This document shows, piece after piece, positions 53,401 through 64,000 of a stretch of 64,000 bases of DNA. The DNA lies in contig NC_067282.1 of assembly GCF_020740795.1 (NCBI RefSeq), positions 132,365,132 through 132,429,131 on the forward strand, in the 5' to 3' direction. A model generated the notes under the pieces. It saw nothing but the letters and a program-made list of their open reading frames with translations, was not told the DNA's origin and searched no databases. Both the position numbers and the translations under genes were made by a program. This DNA is from Apus apus (Eukaryota > Chordata > Aves > Apodiformes > Apodidae). Every line of letters starts with the position of its first letter. The stretch's first letter is position 1.

Positions 53401-55372
53401 TTCTCTACTAGACAAAACCACTAGCTTTCTAGGATAGCTACTCAACACACACAGAGTAACAGAAACATCCCATAACACCCATAACATCAGAAATGTTTTG
53501 TTAGTATAGTTTTCTTCAAGGGAACACCATAAGCTAGTACAGAACTGCACCCTGGAAACCTTGCTAAAGCAAAAATGAAATTACCACCCCATAACTGTTG
53601 GCTTAGTTTAGAATTGTGAAACAGCTCTAAATCAGCAGTTTCAATTACTACCAATTCTTTTGCAGCTGTTATCCCCTGTCATAGCCCTGCTGACAAAAAG
53701 TGGGTCAAATCATCATGCAACATTCCTCAGTTCTCAAAACACATTCAAGGGTAGCTTAGTGTTTGGGGAAAACACTATGAATGTAAAAATTGCTAATGAA
53801 GCTAGCCTTACAACTTAAAAGCAGTATTTTCAGCTGTGATCAATGTCATACAAACTTCATGCATCACTTCAGCAGTGCCATTTCTGAGCTGTTACAGAAT
53901 TTACAGACCTCTGCAAAATGCAATTCATAAATTCAGAAAGAAAACACCAACAGGCACACATAGCTTTGACTATCCTTCTTTCCAGTACATTAAAGAAACA
54001 ATTATTATTTTAGGAACAATAAAAGATCTGTTCAAGTGTTTCAAACTCAATGCTATATTGTAACATTATAAAAGACCATGTGACAGTATTTCATATTTCA
54101 GATTAAATAAGATTAATTAATATTTTAAAGCAAACTGAATTAGCTTCTAAAGAAAAGTCTGAAGCATTTAAATTGTTTGCTTGCGTTAAGGTCAGGGAGA
54201 AGGTTGATTAATGCTTAGTTTCATTACCATGGTCACTGAAAAAAGTAACTCTTGAATTCTGTTTAAACAGATTTTCAGGCCAGTGAATCTGAAGTAAAGT
54301 ACCTAGGACTCCTCATGTTTCTAGGCAATTTAATTTTCTGGTCCTGAAATGGTAATTACTGCAACAAAGACAAGGTTAACACTTAGTAATCTACAAAACA
54401 TCGGCTGATGATCTAGTATAATAAAATATTCCCTAAAACCACTTACTTTCCAAATAAATACAACAAACTGGCTTATTACCATTGTCTAAGCTACCTGGAA
54501 TTATCACTCTCAAGCATTAAGGTTACAGATCTCATTTTATGGCCTTCCTTGTACACATAATTTGACAAGCTATGCCAGAAGTTTAATTTTTTTTTAACAG
54601 TGGGGTATTCTTGTTTTTTTAAAATCACATACTGTATACTTCAACACTAACACAGACAAAAATCTAAAGTTTTCAGTATGCAAAACATGGTACAGCTTTA
54701 AAACAGGCAGATGAGATCAAGGTTAGGCAAAAAAGGTGGAAATTTTTCTTTGCTTCTCATGGCTTCCCTAATCTTATTAAGGGTTTAGAAAAAAAAAAAA
54801 ACACCACCAAAACAACACAACAGCATAGCCAGTCTTCCCCATGATTTTCAGAGAACTGGATACACTTTACTTTGGCTTATATAGCCCTCAAACATACCAG
54901 TCACTCAAATGTAGAATCCTTAAAAGCAATAATGTGAAATGAATGCTTGATTTGGTAAACTAATCTCAGAAAGACTGGTCTTTTCTACCTTCTCCCGCTT
55001 TCAAGGAAAAGGAAAGCTTTTTGTGCCATTTTCAATTAATGCTTGACTGAAGTACAAGTAGGTCAGCTATCTACTCTACAAACTAAATTTGACTGAAGTT
55101 CAAGGAAACTGGGACAAGAGGCCCCATCAGATACCAGTTCTTGCACTTGCAATTACTATTGTTTTTTCATTTAATAAGGCTGTGCCATCACTGACTACAG
55201 AGCATTTTAACAGCAGTCTTTAACCTGCCCCTCAGCAACAAATAAAAGACAGAAAGGAGAGAGGTAAATAATACAAAGTTCCATTTAGTGCTCCCTCAAG
55301 ATTAAAGCCCTGAAAATCCTAGTGTTGAAAATTCAGGTATGCAAGACTACTTATAGAAATATATATGGTTCA

Positions 55373-55915
55373 GATCACAGAATGGCTGATGTTGGAAGGG
55401 ACCTCTAGAGATCACCTGGTCCAACTCTCCCACTGAAGTAGGATAACATAGGACACCTTATACAGGACTGTCTAAGGTGGGTTTTGAGTATCTCCAGAGA
55501 TGGAGACTCCACAACCTCCCTGGGCAACCTGTTACAGTGCTCTGTCACCCTCACTGTAAAGAAGTTTTTCCTCATATTTAAATGGAACTTCCTGTGTTCC
55601 AACTTGTACCTGTTGCCCCTCGTTCCAACACTGGGAACTACTGAGAAGAGCCTGTCTCCATCTTCCTTGCACCCACCCTTTAGATACCTAGATAATTGAT
55701 AAGGTCTCCCTCTCCCCTCAGCCTTCTCATCTCCACGCTAGAGTCCCAGCTCTTTCAGCCTTTCCTCATAAGAGAGATGCTCCAATCTCCCTATCATCTT
55801 TGTCACCCTCCTCTGGACTCTCTCCAGTAGCTCCCTGTCTCTCTTGAACTGTGGAGCCCAGAACCGGATGCAGATGATCCAAAGTGGATCAAAGTGCTGA
55901 AGCACAACCTTAGGA
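55373..55915 (-). repeat. CR1 LINE, 5'-truncated copy with ORF2 C-terminus (minus orientation)
   Basis: The best-preserved CR1 in the window. The 3' end is at left (TCACAGAATGGCTGATGTTG, GGAAGGGACCTCTAGAGATC). Minus-strand frames show the end of the CR1 ORF2 protein: FWAPQFKRDRELLERVQRRV then LEHLSYEERLKELGL (55738-55860), and [20 protein letters not shown] then [10 protein letters not shown] (55460-55590). They lie in different frames, so the copy is broken. The 5' truncation falls near 55910. About 540 bp. Confidence 0.93.
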
Positions 55916-58900
55916 AAAACACGTAATACACAACTTGCTTTCTTTGTCATACACACTTCTGAGCAACTGCAGCATTTTAAATGGTTCTACAATGATTCTC
56001 AAAAATACAATCCTTACTACAGGTAGAATTACAGACCTTTTTTACTTTATGAATTAACTTAATCTAAAATAATAAGTCAGTAACCTCTACACTCGCAAAC
56101 TAGCGGTATGACAGTTGAAACAGCTGAGAAAAGTAGGCACAAATAGCTTCAGAATAAAGTGATCAAATTTCCTAAGCTATTTAAATTGAAATAATTCTGC
56201 ACATTGAAATCAAACTGAAAAACTGTGTAACATTAGACACCGTAAAGTCTGGAGTCATTATATTCACATGCAACATCCCATTTTAAATTAAAATATAATT
56301 CCACTGGTATTTTTGCATGATGCATGTAACATGAAATAATCAGAACAGAAACGTTTAGTACCGTGGAATAAATTCTGAAATTTAAGTATCAAACTTGCAC
56401 ACACTCAAAAGGAATGTTTTAAGCCCAATCTCTAAAATGCACTTTGTGCATATACAATACATTTATATATAGTTTATATGCGCACACACACATAAAACCA
56501 GCCAGGAACGGAAAAGCAGTTCTCCTCAGTACTACAGAGTTTTTGTGCCCTTAGCCTAAAGCTATGTTTAGCACATTGGAAATTTTCAGCAATCTTGTAA
56601 AAGGTGCTGCCAGGGTCCACCTTCAACTCAGGATTTTACTAAGTAGCTAGTCATCTTGTGCTTATGAATACAGCTCGAATATTTTAATAGCTTACATACC
56701 ATATTTGTCTTCCAAGATCTGAATGCACCGTATTTGAGCTGACAGCTAGGATGGTATCACTATGCTTATTTCCAAGTATAGGGACCAGGCAGGGGGACAA
56801 TGACATATAGACAGAAATGCACCAGGACACTAAAAAAGGCAGGGCTCTGTGTCCCTGGTCACGCTAATATCTCAGCCAATGTTCTAGAATAGTTTGTGGT
56901 TACCGAAATGAGTCACCTGTCTACATATGATGATGGTTATAAAGCCGTAACACTGTATGACTTGTCAGTTAAGAGGCTGAGCAGCAAAGAAATAAAAAAA
57001 GACTGAATGGTTCAACAGCTGAAACAGCTGCGAGTTGAAAGCTTCAATTATGCTGAAATGCCTTATAGGTGTCACTGAAAATAATATTTCTATTTGACCA
57101 AATATTCCCCAAGAGTAAGAAAGCCAAGCTATGTGCTTACTCAATGAATAGTAAAGTTCACATTTCACTACCTTTACCATATGTTAGTGGGAAGAATAAA
57201 AGGTATATAAGGTTTTAAAATACTGCAGAAAAAAGCTTAGACAAAGGCAATGAAGAAAATGAGATAAAAATTGACATCCAAAATATCTTGCTTAAAATAT
57301 TTACAAGTAACAATCTTTTTCATAATCATACTCTTCAATGTTACAGTTCAAATGAAGAACACCAGCTGAGAACACATGTGAAACTTAAGTACAGGCATTT
57401 TCCACCTCTGGTTCTGGAGGCTTAAAGCCTTAATGTAATCACCCAATACAAACAGCAGTAGAAAAAATAAGCTTGCATGTAGAAGATTTCCTAAAACCTC
57501 CTTCTTTCTTGTTTACGCACACCAATTTTCTATTTTCATTACTTCAAAATACAATGGCTTTACTGGAAGGGCAGGCAATCTCCCTTTAGTTCTTAGCATA
57601 AATCAAAGGGAAACTGATATGCCCAAATAGCAAAGTGTACCAAATCTAGCAGCCTCTAGATTCACAGAAGCCCAGCTATACCCATGACACTGACATATAA
57701 GCTCTACTAACAAACAGTACACATGATTACTCCTCAGTCATTCACTGTAAGCTAAGGTTTCCCTACCACTCTTAAGAAAGTCCTTCCAGTAACTACAGCT
57801 ACTCTCTTGGCAAGGTTTGTTTGTTTTAAACAGCAGCAGCTCAATAGCTGAAGAGTCATTGTCACAAGTAGCATTCACACAATCAAGCTAGGTCTCAGAT
57901 CACTGCTATTTTAAAGAGCAACCAACTGTCCTTACTCCTACAGCTTATGGGTACAAAGGACTCAGAAAAACAAAGTAATTTCAAATATATTCTAAAAATA
58001 TACTTTGTGGGATGTACACTTTGATTTACTAAGGTTATTTCACAACATGCAAAGGAGTGTTTCAGACATACATGTAATGAAAAATAAAAAGAATGCTAAA
58101 AGCATGAAAGAGATGGTGAGTCCAGCTAATGCTTTTCTTGCTATTGCATATTATTAACCCCTGGCACAACTATCGGAAAGCTCCACACACAGTGTAACAA
58201 AGTGTCTTTCTTTCCTTCTGTAACAAAGAGGCTAAACTCACAGCAGAAATAGGAATACTAATATTATCTTGAAATCCAGTTTATATAAAAAGAATTTGTA
58301 TAAGTGTCCATATCTGAGAGATAAAATCATAGCTGCTTCATTGAGGCAAAATATCTGTAGCTTTCATGCATCAGAGCCATCCAAAAGAAAAATAGGTGTT
58401 ATACTTAAAACAATTGTATTTTACCACATCTAAAAAAATCAGCATTAGTAAAGAATGCACTATACACAGTATTCAAGACCTTAATAACTTCAAGTTGATT
58501 CCTTAGACACTGTGCATTTATTCTGTACCTTGCAAGTTATGAAACTGAAAATGAACTTATGTTCAGCTCTGACACCTTCATACAAATTGCCTACCTATTC
58601 TCCTCATAACTGCTATAAGGAATTTGAATATTCTGTATGTTTCATAGGAAGAAAAACACTTTTATTACCTAGTCTACATTTGCCACTTTATCTTAAAAAG
58701 CCTGTAGCCATAATTCCAACCCAAATGCTGCTAATGTTTACTGATCCCTTCACAGACTGGTAACACTTTAGCATGAAAAACATTTTGCTCCACTTGGCTC
58801 AGACAAGCAATGAGCTAGCTAACTGTCACAGAGGGCAGTCTACCAGACTTTATTTTCAACTAAGATCAGATCTATTCACATTTTTAACACTAGATTTTAT

Positions 58901-59126
58901 GGGAAGTCAATGGAATAATGGATTAGATTGGCAAAATATGACGATTATAGTGAGGGTCATAGGGACCCTGAAAACAAGGTTAATAAGTCCTTAGAGTTGA
59001 TGAGGCTGGACTACTCAGTATGTTAAGATGGTCTTCAAAGAGCATTCAGTAGCCACTCTTTACTACAGTAATCAGATCCCATAAGAAATACTTAGCTGAG
59101 TATCTGTCAATCTATAATGATCCTAG

Positions 59127-59245
59127 AATCACAGAACACCCTAGGTTGGAAGGGACCTTGAAAGATCATCTGGGCCAGTCTTTTGTGGGAAAGGCAGTCT
59201 AGATGAGATTTATCCAGCACCCTGTCCAGTCACATCTTGAAAATT
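59127..59245 (-). repeat. CR1 LINE 3'-end fragment, different subfamily (minus orientation)
   Basis: AATCACAGAACACCCTAGGT, TGGAAGGGACCTTGAAAGAT, CATCTGGGCCAG, then AGCACCCTGTCCAGTCACAT and CTTGAAAAT. The phrase GGGACCTTGAAAGATCATCT and the CACCCTGTCCAG block point to a CR1 subfamily different from the copy at 55373. Confidence 0.8.
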
Positions 59246-59589
59246 TAAAGTAATGGAGGCATTACAATGGGCAAGTAACAATTCACCAGGCATCTTCAGT
59301 CATTCAACTTCCAAACAACAACTAGATCACAACCACAACAGCACTGTTCTCACAGACAGTGAGATTTCATTTGCTTGTTTACCTCCAGCACACACACACA
59401 ATTCTAGTCCACCTTTTTTTTCTTATGCTACAGTAGAAGGCTACACAGTTGAACCTTGCAGCTAAAGTCATTAATTAATCCTTTAACTGTGAATTTTAAT
59501 ACCTGAAAAAAACATGGTAGCACAACATTCTTCTGGTACAACAAATTTTAAGCTAGATGTAATTAATGTAATGATACAGGTTTTCCATT

Positions 59590-60219
59590 TGTCCTGGTTT
59601 TGCTGGGAAAGAGTTCTAAACTAATTTTTCTGCTCAGACAAGCTGTAGTTTTCAGAGGCTGCAGAGTACAATTCTGTGAGAACAGAAGAGATAAGATGTG
59701 CTGTTTTCATTGATATCCAGCTTTGGTATGCAGGTTTCTATAGTGACCAAGGCTGAGGGCAGTTCTGAACCAGTAGGTGCAGTGGGCTGGGGGGGGGCAA
59801 TGCCCAGGGCAGCTGACCCAAGCTGGCCAACCCAAGTATTCCATGCCATAAATGTCACCCTCACTATGTACTGGGAAGTTTGGTGGGACATTTCTTCTTC
59901 TACCATGGCTGCCTTCCTGAGAGGGTCCTGTCTGCCTTTTTGGCTGTTCCATGCCTGAGGCCTCCTTCTCCACTTGCTTTGCCCATCATGTTCTCGCTGC
60001 AGCTGAGGTGCTGGCACATGGGCATCCAGCCTGCCCTGCTGGAAGCAGACAGCTCCCAGCTGCTGTCTGGAGCCAAGTATAACTATATTAGCATTGGGGT
60101 TCATATTAACTCATTGTTACTATTAAATCTGCTTTTATTTCAACCCACAGGTCTCCCTTCCTCTTCCCCATTCCCTTTTTCAGGTGGGGTCGGGTAATAG
60201 AACTGCCCAAATCATGACA
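59590..60219 (+). mobile_element. Solo LTR of an avian endogenous retrovirus (ERV-L/K-like)
   Basis: 630 bp bounded by TGTCCTGGTTTTGCTGGGAA at the left and ...CAAATCATGACA at the right, giving TGTC/GACA inverted ends and the retroviral TG...CA. The internal GGCAGCTGACCCAAGCTGGC / CAACCC / GTATTCCATGCCATA block matches my recollection of a common bird LTR family. Flanks are CCATT (59585-59589) and CCATC (60220-60224), an imperfect 5-bp target duplication. No gag, pol or env follows, so it is a solo LTR left by recombination. Transcriptional orientation is inferred as plus from TGTCCTGGTTT at the 5' end and ATTAAA near 60122. Open frames inside it (up to 150 codons) are chance. Confidence 0.8.
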
Positions 60220-63200
60220 CCATCATAGTCCATTTTGCAAATACGCAAGTAACAACTAATAGCTTGACCACTCACTTGGTACACATATACTAAAAAAAAA
60301 ATAGTATTTGTCCTGGACCTGTCATGTTCTGCTATAATAATCTGTTTCTTATCATATGAATATGCTTTTATTGTAGCATTCATTGGCATGATGTTTGTTC
60401 TCTTTATTACACTCTCTCCCCCCAGTGTTTGCATTATTATCTCATATTACCCTCACACAATTATTAAATATTCAATTATCTGACCCTGTACTTAATGCTG
60501 CTTTAAGAGCACAGGCAATTCAACATTACAATTCTCAATGTGAATCACAAGAATGTGGAAAAAAACTCAGTAATAAGCAACGCACAACTACATAAAAAAA
60601 GATAAAGCTATAAAGCCAAAATATTTCAGTCTTCTATTTCTACCACTGGCAGCTGACACTCCTTTCAAAGGAAGGCAACTCTTCTTTCAGAAATGTTTAC
60701 ATGACACCAAAGCAGACTAAATGTAGCCAACACTTTGTTACGAGTATCATATCCACCTGTAGTTCAACTTTAAGAGCTTTTAGTAAAACAAAGTACAGTA
60801 GTTGACACACAAATCTTCTGTTGGTCTTCAGTCTGAGGCTCTAAGTAACAATGGCTGGCACTAATTGGAACAATTCAGAATTGCAACATAAGATGTATTG
60901 TGTGGTACCAGAAGAGTTCAAAGGTTGTTCTAAGTTTTCCCTGATCGCATGTATGAGAGTATATTAACTATATTCCTAGAGTATTCATCAAGTAAAGAAG
61001 TTTATAAAGATAGCCTCTAAAAACCTAAAAATAATGCAGCAAAGAAGGCCATCTGCATCGGGGTAGGGCGGACCCACAGCTTTGACCAAGTCCTAGCAAA
61101 ATTAACATTTAAATTAGTTTTACTAACTCCATATGGTTCCGGTTGACAGACATAAATCAAAACACAACACCACTGTCCATTTTCTAGTGTCTAGGAAAGT
61201 TAAGTCAACAGAAGCTAGCACCAATACAAGTAGGATAGGTAGAAAGGAGGAAAAAAGTCCCATTATTATAACTGACACAAAATAATCGCAATACAATTCT
61301 ACAGAAACAGCTCTTTTATCGACACAAAAAACATCTGGCTCAACATCCAATATATGCAAGTACAAATCAAACACTTCTGCCAATAAGATAAAGACACTGA
61401 AAGCTGTTTCAAATTCTGAAAGTCTGTAAAAATCATCTTTTACAGTCCTCTAGTTAGGGTATCTCAAAAGTAACATCCCAATAATCTATTCAACAATTTC
61501 AGGATCTGGATGCAAGTTACCATCTGAATTTATTCACCTTAACACAGATAACTAGTATTTCTGTAACAAGTTTCAAATTCTAGACAAAAATCAGAGAAAA
61601 AAAAACCACTAGCAAATTTTTAGTGGATTTTCAAGTAGGTAAGATCTCACATGCTTCAATATTTAAGTTTCAGTAGGATAACTACATTGTTCTGCTTTCA
61701 TTTTAAGCATTCAACATATGTATGCCAAATCTCTACTTGTACTTGTCTTTCATCCAAGATTTTTTTTTTCTTAAAACAGAAAAGAACATTCATAAAGAAA
61801 GTTGTCCAACTGAGAAAAAATATTTTAAAGTATGGTTTTTTAAGCTTACTTAGTTAGATTTCCTGCATCCCTTTTAGTATTCATAGCTACAGAAAGCAGT
61901 TACATACTTGAAAATGGGCAATGGTGAAATACATGTAAGACATGACTTGCATCCCTTCCTCTTTTAGGGCCAACACCATAGCCAGATTGAGATTTTTCAC
62001 AGTACTCCAAATTTAAACATGCACACTGAGTCTAATATAAATGCCTAGGTGCAATATGCTTTACTTCACACATTCCAATCATTCTCATGGGCCAGCACAG
62101 CTGCCTAACTAGAGAAATTAGCTCAAATTTAATTCAAAGATTCATGTGATACATTTTTCCTTGACAAATTCAAAACACATTTTGAGATAAGAAGGTTTAT
62201 AAAATCTTCAGCTTTGAAGAGCCTGTTAGTACAACAGCTTTTCATGGCTTTTTTTCCTACCTGCGTTTCAGATAATATTCTAGCCAAATTAGATACATAT
62301 CCCTAAATATTAATATCATAGAAACTTTATAAACTTCACAGTTAAACTACTAACAGCATTCACAACTCTTACAATCTCAAAAGATATTCTACTAGTACAG
62401 CATTATTCATTCTGAAATGTAGTATTTTATGCATACGTATGAAGTGTGAAATAAACACTGCAAATGCAAAAAATCCATAAAATGTGCACAATGGAAATAC
62501 CTTTAGATGGACTTGAAAACATCAAAGCCTGTCAACTCCTTTCCATATTTCCTTGCTGTGTAGTAAGATCCCTTGGAAATGGGATAAAAATTGCTAAAAT
62601 TATTATTGTAAAACTAGTAATCTTGTTCAAGTATAAACTGGTAGGCACTACATGCTAAATTTAGCACTGTTTGTCCTTAATTACACAGACACAAGTGTTT
62701 CTGCAGTACTTAATAACATGCAAAAGCAAAGAAGCTTCCTATCTAGCCTGTTTTGCCAGAAAGGGGAGGAGGGGAAAAAAGGGGCAGAAATACCAAAGAT
62801 ACCCAATTGCAGTTTCAGTTTCTCTACAAGACTACTAAAAAAACCTCAGTTAATTGGATCCTTAGAGAAAGTTTTAAAAAATTAAACAACTTCATACTTT
62901 TAGACAGACCAAAATGAAAAGCAAAGACACTACAGGTTGTCTTGCATAACCCTAAACTATATCCAGAATTAAATTTATTTATATTCAATTATTTAACTGC
63001 TTCTGACTTGACAATGATTAAAACTGCACAGCATGGATCTTACTCATGATACCCACACCGCTCACAGGATTTACATTCTACCAGAAACTACATCATAGCT
63101 TGATCTAAATCAAGTGCTAAAAATGTAGTAATTAGATACAGACTAGACTCATGTATTGTTCTCTGGTACAGAGATACTACAAACCAAAGCAGAAGCAGCT

Positions 63201-64000
63201 GTTTATGTACTACTTTGGACAAAATACTACTTAGCCAAATTCAAACCAATGTTAAGGTTCACCTACAGATCCTCTGAAATTATATGGCTTGCCCTTTAAT
63301 CTCTTCAAATTTGTATTTAGCAACATAAGTAACAAATTGGGTCCTACCTCAATGAACAGACAAGACATTCATGATAACCAGTATGAACATTTATGTTTCC
63401 CAGTGCAGTGAACAATTAAACCAAGGAAAGCACATTGTGTTCTGCAATACTGCTCAGTCTGCTGGCTTGGAAAGCTGTTCTCTGCTAGCCAATCTGTGAA
63501 CTTGTTTCAAAAATGCCAAGCAGAACAGCACTTTGCTGCAGATAGCTAAGAAAGCAGATTGGGCAGTATCACAGAACAGTAGTTACAGGAGGATCCAATT
63601 AATTCTGTTCAATTATTTTTGCAGGAGATAAAAAAACCAAAAACAACAGCACAGGTTACTATAAGATCAGGAAGCAGTTTTTCCAGTCTAGGAAGTAAGA
63701 GCTGGCATGATTTGTGTCTACACCTGTACTTTCCTTGTAAAAAAATAGTAAGTACTACATTGTAAAAACCCACTTGATTCTTACCACAAGATTAATTGAA
63801 TTTTGGAAATTAAATATTGAGTTGGAATTCAAAATTCTTTATTCAAAACCTAGTGTAACAATAAAGCATAAATAAATTAATTAAAATCTTCTGCTAGGAG
63901 TTTCAAAAATTATTTAGCATTCACTTTTTTGTAAATACAGCTTTACACATTAGTAACATCTAAGTCACTTACACCTGAGTATTTTAGAAGTCAAAAGGCA

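Larger units (their letters stand above)
40357..64000 (-). other. PACSIN2: PACSIN2 intron 1 (3' part, to window edge)
   Basis: At least 23.6 kb of AT-rich DNA upstream of the first coding exon. I found no CpG-island promoter, no protein-coding exon and no RNA gene. PACSIN2 has very long 5' introns in other vertebrates, so the non-coding first exon probably lies to the right. Contents recognised: CR1 fragments (45693, 55373, 59127), a solo LTR (59590-60219), a GC-richer patch (47190-47470), and a short CA repeat at 59388-59400. Confidence 0.75.

Noticed and set aside
59652..60104. 150-codon open frame on the minus strand
   Set aside because: Falls entirely inside the solo LTR and resembles no retroviral protein.

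Overview
The window is vertebrate nuclear DNA, almost certainly from a bird. Evidence: AT-rich introns with canonical GT/AG splice sites, several CR1 (chicken repeat 1) LINE fragments with the avian-type 3' end, one retroviral solo LTR of a type familiar from bird genomes, and a protein closely resembling chicken FAP52/PACSIN2. I cannot name the species. No operon, CRISPR array, phage or plasmid structure is present, and I found no undescribed biological system.

Two genes lie head-to-tail on the minus strand, an order I recall from human 22q13.2. At the left is the 5' end of ARFGAP3: a GC-rich, CpG-dense promoter (about 3830-4480), first coding exon 4071-4139 (23 codons) and part of intron 1 (1-4070). 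The remainder of ARFGAP3 lies left of the window. About 8 kb without a recognisable gene (4.5-12.5 kb) follows and contains CR1 remnants. PACSIN2 fills the rest. Its 3' UTR runs from about 12.5 to 14.2 kb and its ten coding exons lie between 14224 and 40305. The remaining ~23.6 kb (40357-64000) is intron 1; the non-coding first exon and promoter are not recognised and probably lie beyond the right edge.

The ten PACSIN2 exons join in frame into 486 codons including the stop (485 residues): an N-terminal F-BAR domain, a linker with three NPF motifs, and a C-terminal SH3 domain. Every exon junction keeps phase. One 117-nt exon (19594-19710) is frame-neutral, carries one NPF motif and has a weak donor, so it is the best candidate for an alternatively included cassette. 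PACSIN2 bends membranes and links endocytic and caveolar membranes to dynamin, N-WASP and EHD proteins. ARFGAP3 is an Arf GTPase-activating protein of Golgi/COPI traffic. The two are neighbours, but nothing in the sequence suggests joint regulation.

Non-genic structure of note: a recent ~95-bp tandem duplication in intron 10, a foldback inverted repeat in intron 2, a CTCF-like motif in intron 10, a GC-richer patch with an AP-1 site in intron 1, and a 630-bp solo LTR with TGTC/GACA ends and an imperfect 5-bp target duplication in intron 1.
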